64,000 nt of DNA from Candidatus Gastranaerophilales bacterium (GTDB lineage Bacteria > Cyanobacteriota > Vampirovibrionia > Gastranaerophilales > Gastranaerophilaceae): assembly GCA_900770525.1 (NCBI GenBank), contig CAAHDT010000023.1:66264-130263 (forward strand), read 5' to 3'. Each line of letters opens with the position of its first letter. The first letter of the stretch is position 1. The translations under genes were made by a program, and so were the position numbers. A model generated the notes under the pieces. The model saw only the letters and a program-made list of their open reading frames with translations. It had not been told where the DNA came from and searched no databases. Positions 16,495 to 24,568 of this stretch are shown here, piece after piece.

Positions 16495-17490
16495 ATGGCT
16501 AAAAAAGTTGAACTTAAAGTTTTTAATGCAGAAGAAAATGTTGACGAATTGGTGCTTGAACAAGAAATGGGATTCCATTCTTTGTGGAATTTGCATTATG
16601 GTGAAAATCCGCAACAGTCGGCTATGATTTTCAAATCTCCTGATATGGCTGATTATGAAGTCATTGGGGATAAAAAACTTTCGTATAATGAAGTTTTAAG
16701 TTTAACGGAATTGGCTAATGTTTTGAGTGAATTTTATGATGTTTGTGCTGTTGCAATTGTTAAACACGCCGCTCCTTGCGGAGTAGCATTAGGAGCTACT
16801 TTAGAAGAAGCTTATAATAAAGCATTTGATTGCGACCCCGTTGCATCATTTTTTGGAGCTATCGGCTCTTCTAAAACAATAGATTTTGAAATTGCAAAAC
16901 ACATAAATTCTATGTCGGTAAAAATGGTTATCGCTCCCGATTTTGAACCTGCAGCACTTAAGCTTTTAGAAGAAAACCCTTTGCTAAAGGTTATAAAACT
17001 AAATACTCCGCTAAAAGATTTTAAATCATTAATTCAAAAAGACATCCATGTGACTCCGTTCGGTACATTGTATCAAGATTGCAACAGCAGTGAATTAGGT
17101 AAGAATTCATTCAGAATTGTAACCAAAACTAAACCTACAAAAGAACAAATAGAGGACTGTGTTTTTGCTTGGAAGATTTCTAAATATGCCCGCTCAAATT
17201 CTATCGTAATAGCAAAAGACTTTAAGACTTCTGCTATTGCACAAGGTCATATTTCTCCTGTAGGTGCTGTTGAAGCTGCTCTAAATGCAGCTTGTGACGG
17301 TTCAAAGAATGCAATTATGGCATCAGACAACACTTTGCCAACAATTGATTGCATATATGCAGCAGTTCAGGGTAGAATTTCTACAATTATTCAACCTGGA
17401 GGCTCTATTAATGATGAAAAAATGATAGCCCTTGCAGACAAATACAATATCGCGATGGTATTTACCGGAATTAAAAACTATAAACACTAG
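16495..17490 (+). CDS. Stand-alone AICAR transformylase (PurH C-terminal domain)
   Basis: The 331 residues match the formyltransferase half of bifunctional PurH, which transfers formyl from 10-formyl-THF to AICAR in the ninth step of purine synthesis. Visible motifs are LHYGENPQQSA, the catalytic pair Lys90-His91 in IVKHAAPCGVALG, SNSIVIAKD, and the family C-terminus AMVFTGIKNYKH. The N-terminal IMP cyclohydrolase (MGS-like) domain, about 200 residues in bifunctional PurH, is absent. The start is supported by GAGAGGGG just upstream of the ATG. IMP cyclohydrolase must be supplied by another gene if the pathway is complete. No other pur gene is nearby. Confidence 0.9.
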   Translation: MAKKVELKVFNAEENVDELVLEQEMGFHSLWNLHYGENPQQSAMIFKSPDMADYEVIGDKKLSYNEVLSLTELANVLSEFYDVCAVAIVKHAAPCGVALGATLEEAYNKAFDCDPVASFFGAIGSSKTIDFEIAKHINSMSVKMVIAPDFEPAALKLLEENPLLKVIKLNTPLKDFKSLIQKDIHVTPFGTLYQDCNSSELGKNSFRIVTKTKPTKEQIEDCVFAWKISKYARSNSIVIAKDFKTSAIAQGHISPVGAVEAALNAACDGSKNAIMASDNTLPTIDCIYAAVQGRISTIIQPGGSINDEKMIALADKYNIAMVFTGIKNYKH

Positions 17491-17560
17491 TTTTAATTCC
17501 AACAAATAAAAAATATTGCCCAATACTTTATTGTGGCAAATTAATATAAGGAATTAAGTT

Positions 17561-18007
17561 ATGAAAATAAAAAGCTGGGAAGAATATTTTTTAGATCTTG
17601 CAAAAACTTGTGCAAGTCGTTCAAACTGTATAAGAGCTCAAGTTGGGGCTGTAATTGTAGGGGACGATAAAAAAATCAAGGCTACCGGATATAACGGAAC
17701 TCCTTCGAAAGTAGAGTCTTGTTACGAACGCGGACGTTGCTACAGAATTGAACATAATATAAAATCCGGAACTTGTTATGAAACTTGTCGTTCAATTCAC
17801 GCGGAACAAAACGCCATTATTCAAGCAGGACAAGACCGATGCAAAGGTTCTACTATGTATATTTGGGGACATGACTTCATTTGTATTCTTTGTAAAAGGT
17901 TTATCGTTCAATCAGGTATTAAAGATGTTTATTTGAAGAAAAATGAAGACTCACCTGTAGTACATGTCACGGTTGAAGACATTCGTAATGAATTGAATAA
18001 TATGTAA
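17561..18007 (+). CDS. dCMP/deoxycytidylate deaminase family protein
   Basis: This 148-residue zinc deaminase has His80-Ala-Glu82 (SIHAEQNAI) with the proton-shuttling Glu. The second zinc motif is Cys108-x2-Cys111 in HDFICILCKRF, where the usual Pro before the first Cys is replaced by Ile. An insertion with CYERGRCYRIEHNIKSGTCY adds Cys residues typical of dCMP deaminases with an extra structural zinc site. It makes dUMP for thymidylate synthesis. It follows the AICAR transformylase by 70 bases and may be co-transcribed with it. Confidence 0.9.
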   Translation: MKIKSWEEYFLDLAKTCASRSNCIRAQVGAVIVGDDKKIKATGYNGTPSKVESCYERGRCYRIEHNIKSGTCYETCRSIHAEQNAIIQAGQDRCKGSTMYIWGHDFICILCKRFIVQSGIKDVYLKKNEDSPVVHVTVEDIRNELNNM

Positions 18008-18067
18008 GCTCATATAGTTTAACATTTTCTTGCCTCGTTTCTTTATTGGTGTAATAATATTTGTATT

Positions 18068-20908
18068 ATGTTAGATAAGATTACGATTAAGGGTGCTAAA
18101 GAAAATAATTTAAAAGATGTATCACTAGAAATTCCCAAAAACGAATTAATTGTTTTTACTGGAGTATCGGGTTCGGGCAAGTCTTCTCTTGCGTTTGATA
18201 CAATTTTTGCAGAAGGTCAAAGACGTTATGTAGAAAGTTTGTCTACCTATGCAAGACAGTTTTTAGGACAGTTGGATAAGCCTGATGTCGAATATATTGA
18301 CGGGCTTTCTCCAGCAATTTCAATTGACCAAAAATCTACAAGTAATAATCCGCGTTCTACTGTCGGAACTGTTACCGAAATATACGACTATTTAAGATTA
18401 TTATACGCTCGTGCCGGTACTCCTTATTGTCCTAATTGTGGAGAAGAAATCAAACCGCAAACGGTTGATGAAATCGTGAATAGTATAATGAGCCTTGGAG
18501 AAGGTGAAAAAATCCAAATTTTAGCTCCTGTTGTTCGCGGGAAAAAGGGTGAGTTTCAATCTGTATTTGAAGAGCTTAGGCAAGAAGGGTTTGTGAGAGT
18601 TAAGGTTGATGGTGAAATATATAATCTTGACGAGAATGAAATTAAGCTTGCAAAAACTCAAAAACATACTATCCATGTTGTTGTAGATAGGATAGTTGTT
18701 AAAGAAAGTGCTCAATCAAGAATTGCAGATAGTGTACAAATAGCTCTTAAAAAAGCTGACGGAATAACTATTGTAGACGTTGTTTCACGTAAAGATTCTA
18801 AAAACGGTTCAGAAATAATTTACAGTGAAAAATTATCTTGCCCTAAATGTAATTTAAGCTTTGAGGAACTTGCTCCGAGAATATTTTCATTTAACGCACC
18901 ATATGGAGCTTGTGAACGCTGCTCAGGTTTAGGAGCTGATTTTGTGGTTGATCCCGATTTAGTTGTGCCAGATAAGAAAAAAAGTTTAAGAGAAGGTGCA
19001 ATTTATCCTTGGTCAAAAACTACTACAGATTATTATGATGATACTTTAAAGTCTGTTTGTTCGCATTATGGGATAAATATGGATACCCCGTTTGAAGATT
19101 TAACAGAACGAGAACAACATATTATATTATATGGTGATGACGATATAATATCATTCAGGGTGAAAAAGTTTGGAACTCATCGTTACGAAACTCATTATCA
19201 TCAATTCTCAGGAGTAATCCCGTTTTTAGAAAAGCGATATAATGACTCTAATGCGGAGTATTGGCGTGAAGAAATTGAAAAATACATGACAACTACCCCA
19301 TGTCCGGCATGTCATGGTGCAAGATTGAAGCCTTTTCCGCTTGCGGTACGTATTAAAGGAAAAAATATTTACGAATTTACGCTTATGCCGATAGATGAAG
19401 CTTTAGAGTTTGTTTCTGATTTGTATTTGGAATTAGATGAATATCATCTTCAAATAGCGAAACAAATTCTTGATGAAATTCGTGCACGCCTTAGATTTAT
19501 GAAAGATGTCGGGCTTGGATACCTTAACCTTGCCAGAATGGCCGGAACACTTTCCGGTGGTGAAGCACAAAGAATCAGACTTGCGACTCAAATAGGTAGC
19601 GGCTTGTCCGGAGTTTTGTATGTATTAGATGAACCATCTATCGGGTTACACCAAAGAGATAATGACAGGCTTATCAAAACCTTGTTAAAATTGCGAAACC
19701 TTGGCAATACGTTGATTGTTGTTGAACACGATGAAGATACAATGCGCAATGCCGATTATATTGTAGATATCGGACCTAAAGCGGGTGTTAATGGTGGAAA
19801 CGTAATCGCAGCCGGAACTTTAGACGATATTATTAATTGCAAAGAGTCGCTAACTGGTCAGTATTTGAGCGGTGAAAGAAAAATTCCTGTTCCGGAAAAA
19901 GTTCGTGAAGGAAATGGAAACTTTTTACAGGTACGAAATGCTTATTTGAATAATTTGAAACATATTGATGTTGATATTCCACTTGGGAAAATTGTTGTAT
20001 TGACCGGTGTTTCTGGTTCTGGGAAATCAACACTTATGCAAGATTTGATTTATGAATACGCCCTACATAAATTACGCGGGAATCGCCCGAAACCTCAAGG
20101 GGTTGAAGAGATTTTAGGTTTTGAAAACATCGATAAAATTATTGACATTGACCAGTCCCCAATCGGTAGAACTCCTCGTTCAAACCCTGCAACTTATACT
20201 GATTTATTTACGCATATCAGAGATTTGTACGCGAAAACGAACGAGGCAAAAGTTCGCGGCTATAAACCAGGAAGATTTAGTTTTAACGTCAAAGGCGGAC
20301 GTTGTGAGGCTTGTAAGGGTGATGGTGTAAACAAAATTGAGATGAACTTCTTGTCTGATGTTTATGTCAAATGCCCTGTTTGCAAAGGGAAGCGTTATAA
20401 TAGAGAAACTTTAGAAGTTAAGTTCAAAGGAAAAACCATTGCTGATGTTTTAGATATGAGTGTTAAAGAAGCATTGGAATTTTTTGACAGTATTCCTTCT
20501 ATTAAAAACAAACTGAAAACATTGAATGATGTCGGACTTGATTATATAAAACTTGGGCAGAGTGCAACAACCTTATCAGGCGGAGAAGCTCAAAGAATAA
20601 AACTTGCGTCTGAATTAAACAAAAGAGCAACCGGAAAAACTTTGTACCTGTTAGATGAGCCATCAGTCGGTTTGCATTGGTATGATTTGGACAAGTTGAT
20701 TAAGATTATTCAACAACTTGCTGATCAGGGAAATACTATTTTAATTATTGAACATAACCTTGATTTGATAAAAGTTGCAGATTACATTATTGATCTTGGA
20801 CCGGAAGGTGGAAATGGTGGAGGAGAGGTTGTTGCGACGGGTACTCCACACGAATTAGCTAAAAATAAAAAATCCGTTACGGGACAATATTTACGCGGAG
20901 TACTATAA
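18068..20908 (+). CDS. uvrA: Excinuclease ABC subunit A
   Basis: UvrA is the damage-recognition ATPase of nucleotide excision repair. The 946-residue protein has two ABC modules, Walker A GVSGSGKSSLAFDT near residue 33 and GVSGSGKSTLMQDL near 650. Signature motifs are LSGGEAQRIRLATQ and LSGGEAQRIKLASE. Zinc-finger Cys pairs are CPNCGEEI, CPKCNLSF, CEACKGDG and CPVCKGKR. Length is normal for the family. The ATG at 18068 has only a weak ribosome site. No uvrB or uvrC is adjacent. Confidence 0.98.
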   Translation: MLDKITIKGAKENNLKDVSLEIPKNELIVFTGVSGSGKSSLAFDTIFAEGQRRYVESLSTYARQFLGQLDKPDVEYIDGLSPAISIDQKSTSNNPRSTVGTVTEIYDYLRLLYARAGTPYCPNCGEEIKPQTVDEIVNSIMSLGEGEKIQILAPVVRGKKGEFQSVFEELRQEGFVRVKVDGEIYNLDENEIKLAKTQKHTIHVVVDRIVVKESAQSRIADSVQIALKKADGITIVDVVSRKDSKNGSEIIYSEKLSCPKCNLSFEELAPRIFSFNAPYGACERCSGLGADFVVDPDLVVPDKKKSLREGAIYPWSKTTTDYYDDTLKSVCSHYGINMDTPFEDLTEREQHIILYGDDDIISFRVKKFGTHRYETHYHQFSGVIPFLEKRYNDSNAEYWREEIEKYMTTTPCPACHGARLKPFPLAVRIKGKNIYEFTLMPIDEALEFVSDLYLELDEYHLQIAKQILDEIRARLRFMKDVGLGYLNLARMAGTLSGGEAQRIRLATQIGSGLSGVLYVLDEPSIGLHQRDNDRLIKTLLKLRNLGNTLIVVEHDEDTMRNADYIVDIGPKAGVNGGNVIAAGTLDDIINCKESLTGQYLSGERKIPVPEKVREGNGNFLQVRNAYLNNLKHIDVDIPLGKIVVLTGVSGSGKSTLMQDLIYEYALHKLRGNRPKPQGVEEILGFENIDKIIDIDQSPIGRTPRSNPATYTDLFTHIRDLYAKTNEAKVRGYKPGRFSFNVKGGRCEACKGDGVNKIEMNFLSDVYVKCPVCKGKRYNRETLEVKFKGKTIADVLDMSVKEALEFFDSIPSIKNKLKTLNDVGLDYIKLGQSATTLSGGEAQRIKLASELNKRATGKTLYLLDEPSVGLHWYDLDKLIKIIQQLADQGNTILIIEHNLDLIKVADYIIDLGPEGGNGGGEVVATGTPHELAKNKKSVTGQYLRGVL

Positions 20909-20954
20909 GACGACAAATTTAAATGCGGTGGAAGCTTGAATTTTCTAATATCTG

Positions 20955-21272
20955 TTATTTTATAGCATATAGAAAGTTGTAGAGATTACGAAGTTTGTTA
21001 TCGTCAAGCGTTTCAATCATTTCATTTATAAGTTTTTTTAGATTAGGAATTTCGTCTAGAGATCGATTGTTGAATAAGTCAGTAATTTCGATTTCAAAAA
21101 CTTCGGCAAGTTTTTCAAGGTTTTGTATTGTGGGAAACGTTTGCCCACTTTCTATACGGAGAACGGATTTTGGGTTAATCCCTAATAATTCTGAAAGATA
21201 ATCTTGAGTCCAACCTTTAGCCTTCCTTAAAAGTCTTATTTTTCTTCCAAGCAATATTTTTGTAGAATCCAT
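20955..21272 (-). CDS. XRE-family transcriptional regulator
   Basis: The 105-residue protein has an N-terminal helix-turn-helix of Cro/CI type (LLRKAKGWTQDYLSELLGIN followed by RIESGQTFP). The C-terminal part is short and helical (ETLDDNKLRNLYNFLYAIK). I chose the ATG at 21272, which has GGAGAAA about 8 bases upstream; ATG 21287 is an alternative giving 5 more residues. It is divergent from the pilin-like gene at 21426, so it could regulate it, but there is no direct evidence. Confidence 0.85.
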   Translation of the reverse strand: MDSTKILLGRKIRLLRKAKGWTQDYLSELLGINPKSVLRIESGQTFPTIQNLEKLAEVFEIEITDLFNNRSLDEIPNLKKLINEMIETLDDNKLRNLYNFLYAIK

Positions 21273-21425
21273 TTCAACTTTCTCCATATTTATATATTAA
21301 AAAAATATTATAGGCTATTGAATACCTTAAAATGTAACATTTAAATTGAAACAAGACTTGACATGTCACAAAATATAAATTAACATGTCCTATATTGATA
21401 AATAAATAGACATTAGAGGTAACAT

Positions 21426-22256
21426 ATGGGTTTAAGTAATATAAAGAATAAAAATGTAGGGAGTGCACACTGTAGTAACCACACAGCATTCACCCTCGCA
21501 GAAGGTGCTACGCACGTAGCTAACTTTGCAGGCAAACGTAAAGTTGCCTTTACTCTCGCCGAGGTCCTTATCACCCTTGGCATAATCGGAATCGTTGCAG
21601 CAATGACGTTACCTTCACTTCTTACAAATTACCGAGAAAAGCAACGTGTGTCGCAACTAAAAAAGACATATTCCACATTGCAACAGGCATTTTTAAGGGC
21701 AGAGGAGGCACATGGAGAATATCAGTATTGGGATTTAACAAATACTAATACGCAAGGAGTTGATGAAAATGGAAATTACATATTAGATCATTCCGGCAGT
21801 GAAAAAGTTATGTCGTATCTTGGTGAATTTTTAAATGCCACAAAAAGTAATTCTGACTTAAAAATTACAACATACAAACTTGATGGGACCTTGTTGAATA
21901 AAGATTATGTTGTATCTCAATCTAGGTATTTAAAATTAAATGACGGTACGATTTTGGTAATGGGTTGGGTAAGTAATGAACTTACCGATGTGCAAGTTTT
22001 CTTCCCTGGATGTGAGAAAAAAGGATGCCGAGTTGGAGTTGATTGGTTTTATTTCACCTTAAAGCCCAAAGTTGGTTTTCAACCTTTAGGGGGATCGACT
22101 GAACACAATTTTCCATTCGAGAATTGTTGTAATTTGAGCAAAACAGTTAGTACAAACGGACGCGGTTGTACGGCATGGGTAATTTATAAAGAAAATATGG
22201 ATTATTTACATTGCAATGACTTGAGCTGGAATGGTAAAAGCAAATGCAGTAAGTAG
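21426..22256 (+). CDS. Pilin-like protein with duplicated leader motif
   Basis: This 276-residue protein has a type IV pilin/pseudopilin N-terminus: basic leader, then AFTLAEVLITLGIIGIVAA with Glu at position 5 of the mature chain and a hydrophobic helix. The residue before the cleavage Phe is Ala rather than the usual Gly. Upstream in frame is a second copy of the processing motif (TAFTLAEGATHVANFAGKRK), so AFTLAE occurs twice about 22 residues apart. The secreted part has several Cys (FPGCEKKGCRVG, NCCNLS), probably disulfide-bonded. The ribosome site AGAGGTAAC precedes ATG 21426, and a terminator follows. Confidence 0.85.
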   Translation: MGLSNIKNKNVGSAHCSNHTAFTLAEGATHVANFAGKRKVAFTLAEVLITLGIIGIVAAMTLPSLLTNYREKQRVSQLKKTYSTLQQAFLRAEEAHGEYQYWDLTNTNTQGVDENGNYILDHSGSEKVMSYLGEFLNATKSNSDLKITTYKLDGTLLNKDYVVSQSRYLKLNDGTILVMGWVSNELTDVQVFFPGCEKKGCRVGVDWFYFTLKPKVGFQPLGGSTEHNFPFENCCNLSKTVSTNGRGCTAWVIYKENMDYLHCNDLSWNGKSKCSK

Positions 22257-22272
22257 GTTTAAGAAAATATTG

Positions 22273-22299
22273 AGGCAGACAAAAGTCTGCCTTTTTGTT
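22273..22299 (+). terminator. Intrinsic terminator after pilin-like gene
   Basis: AGGCAGAC / GTCTGCCT form an 8-pair stem with an AAAA loop and are followed by TTTTTGTTT. Confidence 0.9.
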
Positions 22300-22479
22300 T
22301 GCCTGAAAGAAGAAGCCCCCCAACTTATAAACTAAATTTCCAACAAACAAATTGCAAATATAAAGTTTTGTAACGTTTTTGTGATTTTCGGGCAATCCTG
22401 TTGATAAAAAATACTTTATAGATATATAAGAGATAGAATGTATTTCCATGCAGAAATACGAGAAAAAGGAGTCTATAAA

Positions 22480-22677
22480 ATGAGCGGTATTGAATTTAAT
22501 CCACACAAAAGTAACGGATATAGAACACAAAATGCTTTTGGAAAATTGGATTTATTAGCTAAACAAATTAAATCCGGCGAATATTCTGCAACATTCCAAG
22601 CTATGGGCAATAAAATCGGAACTTTGTTGGGCGCTGGTCAAGTTAGAGAAAATCCTACGGCTGCGTCTGGTCTATAG
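22480..22677 (+). CDS. Small hypothetical protein, 65 aa
   Basis: I chose the ATG at 22480, preceded by AAAAAGGAG with ideal spacing; the upstream in-frame ATG at 22438 has no ribosome site. The product starts MSGIEFNPHKSNGYRTQNAF and ends in GAGQVRENPTAASGL. It is soluble and has no recognised domain. Its style (MSG start, Gly/Asn-rich) resembles the unknown proteins at 1-537 and 33936-34427. The next gene, coaX, appears to have its own promoter starting right after this stop codon. Confidence 0.7.
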   Translation: MSGIEFNPHKSNGYRTQNAFGKLDLLAKQIKSGEYSATFQAMGNKIGTLLGAGQVRENPTAASGL

Positions 22678-22679
22678 TT

Positions 22680-22708
22680 TTGCAAATAAATTTTGTTTAG
22701 TATAAAAT
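22680..22708 (+). promoter_or_regulatory. Sigma70-type promoter for coaX
   Basis: TTGCAA (22680-22685), 17-base spacer, TAAAAT (22703-22708); 24 bases separate the -10 from the coaX ATG. Confidence 0.55.
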
Positions 22709-22732
22709 AGTCGGTACAAAGAGGATTATTTT

Positions 22733-23497
22733 ATGCTACTCACTGCCGATATTGGAAATACCAGTATAACACTTGGATTATTTGATGATAATGCGTTGGT
22801 CGAAGAATTCAGACTCGCTTCTGACAAGGATTTGTCTTTGGAAGAATATGAAGTTCTTCTGAAATCGCTATTTAAAGCTTATAAAGTTGATGGATGTATT
22901 ATTTCATCTGTTGTAGAAGAACTTAATAAAAAGTTCAAAAAAGCAGTTGATGAAGTTTTTAAAATAAATGCCATTATGCTTAGTTCTGCATTGAACACCG
23001 GAATTGAGATTGTTCTCGATAACAAAAAAGAAATCGGTGCTGATAGAATTGCGAATGCGGCAGGAGCATATGTGCTATACAAACACCCTGTGATTGTTAT
23101 TGATTTTGGAACAGCAACTTCTTTTGATATTGTGAACAAGAACGGAGAGTTTGTTGGTGGTGTAATTGCCCCAGGGATAAACTTACAACTGAAAACCTTA
23201 AACAAATTCACCTCAAAGTTGCCAAGAATTGATGTAGCAACTTCTCCAACTGCAATCGGTGCAAACACAACCGATGCAATATTATCAGGTGTTATTCGCG
23301 GTTGTGCCTGTATGATTGACGGTTTGGTAGAGCAGTGTGAAAAAGAGTTGGGCGGAAAGGCTACCCTTGTTGCAACCGGTGGTTACGCAAGTGTTGTTGT
23401 AAATTATATGAAGCGACCTTTTGACTTCATTAACCCGACATTAACTCTTGAAGGTCTAAGACACCTATATTACTTGAATTCAGAAAAAGTTTGTTAA
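22733..23497 (+). CDS. coaX: Type III pantothenate kinase
   Basis: CoaX phosphorylates pantothenate, the first step of coenzyme A synthesis. The 254-residue protein shows the ASKHA-fold signatures: DIGNTSITLGLFDDN at the N-terminus, GADRIANAAGAYVLY, VIDFGTATSFDIV with the catalytic Asp, GGVIAPGI, and a C-terminal ATGGYA. Length matches the family. GAGGATTATTTT precedes the ATG. It is free-standing, with lineage-specific unknown genes on both sides. Confidence 0.95.
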   Translation: MLLTADIGNTSITLGLFDDNALVEEFRLASDKDLSLEEYEVLLKSLFKAYKVDGCIISSVVEELNKKFKKAVDEVFKINAIMLSSALNTGIEIVLDNKKEIGADRIANAAGAYVLYKHPVIVIDFGTATSFDIVNKNGEFVGGVIAPGINLQLKTLNKFTSKLPRIDVATSPTAIGANTTDAILSGVIRGCACMIDGLVEQCEKELGGKATLVATGGYASVVVNYMKRPFDFINPTLTLEGLRHLYYLNSEKVC

Positions 23498-23598
23498 CTT
23501 TTGTAACATAACTTCTATTTTCTGCAATTTTTACAAACCAAAATACTTTATAAAGATAAGGTTAGGTTAGTTAAATATTTGTTGAAGGTAGGCAAGTT

Positions 23599-24432
23599 AT
23601 GATTAGTGCTGTAAATTTAAACAAGGCATTCGGCTATGCAAAACGTGTAGCGAAGATGGCTCCGGATTTTGCACTTGGTACAGGTGGTGAAGCTTTTGAA
23701 AAGTCTTTGCGAGAAGCTGTTCGTGGTGTGAAAGGTGCTGATGGCAAATATGTTGGTGGCACAGGTTATAAAAACTTTTGGACTAAATTAAAGGATGCGT
23801 TCAAAGTTTCTGAAGCTCATAATAAAAACTTAATCCAATCCGAAGGTGGTTTCTTCAAAGCTATGAAAAAGAATTTGTTGGACATTCCATCAAGTATTAG
23901 TAGCGCTTGGAAACTTGGCGGAAAAACAGCAAAAGCTGCCGGTAAATCAGGTTTCTGGGGTAGCATGAAAGGTGCAGGAAAAGCTATCTACTCAAAAATG
24001 CCTCTTATCGGTTCTATTTTATTCGTTGCAATGGAAGCTCCAAATATTATAAAAGCAACTCTTGATGGTGGAATTGTAGATGGTGCTGCTGAATTTGTTA
24101 AAGCCGGCACAAGAGCAACTGCAAGTATGGCAGGCTTCTGTATTGGTCAAGCATTGTGTCCTATCCCAATTGTTGGAGGACTTATTGGTGGTATGGTTGC
24201 AGATTGGGCTGCAAGTAAAATTGTAGGAAAAAGTTATTCCGAGAAAAAAGCGGAAGAACAAGAAACATTAGCACAAACTCAAATGCCAAAAGGTTTTGAT
24301 ACCGGAACTACAAATCCATTCGCAATGGGCAATATGACAGCCGATCAATATATGGCACAACAATTGCAAGCTCAAATGATGAATAATCCTGAATTGTTTG
24401 CTCAACAATATGCAATGAATTCAAGATTTTAA
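23599..24432 (+). CDS. Glycine-zipper hypothetical protein A
   Basis: This 277-residue basic protein of unknown function has no signal peptide. The N-terminal part carries GGTGYKNFWTKLKDAFKVSE. A central hydrophobic stretch (about residues 133-210) has small-residue repeats, including VGGLIGGMVADWAASKIVGK, typical of glycine-zipper segments that pack in membranes. The C-terminus is Gln/Met-rich (MAQQLQAQMMNNPELFAQQ). It shares this layout (charged N-terminus, Gly-zipper, then a charged tail after GKS) with the next gene. They look like paralogous structural or secreted/membrane-active proteins. Confidence 0.75.
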   Translation: MISAVNLNKAFGYAKRVAKMAPDFALGTGGEAFEKSLREAVRGVKGADGKYVGGTGYKNFWTKLKDAFKVSEAHNKNLIQSEGGFFKAMKKNLLDIPSSISSAWKLGGKTAKAAGKSGFWGSMKGAGKAIYSKMPLIGSILFVAMEAPNIIKATLDGGIVDGAAEFVKAGTRATASMAGFCIGQALCPIPIVGGLIGGMVADWAASKIVGKSYSEKKAEEQETLAQTQMPKGFDTGTTNPFAMGNMTADQYMAQQLQAQMMNNPELFAQQYAMNSRF

Positions 24433-24452
24433 TTCTTAAACTTACCTATTAC

Positions 24453-24490
24453 AACCCGCCAACGGTAATCGTTGACGGGTTATTAATATT
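24453..24490 (+). terminator. Intrinsic terminator
   Basis: AACCCGCCAACG / CGTTGACGGGTT stem with one mismatch and a 5-base loop, followed by AT-rich sequence. It lies about 20 bases past the stop codon of the 23599 gene. The T run is weak. Confidence 0.65.
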
Positions 24491-24568
24491 TCTTAACATA
24501 TTAGGCAATTTTTAGAGAGAAATAACGTTTATATATGTGTAACGGGGTAAAATTTCGAGGGATATTGT

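Noticed and set aside
22438..22479. Upstream ATG for the small protein at 22480
   Set aside because: No ribosome site, whereas AAAAAGGAG is ideally placed for the ATG at 22480.
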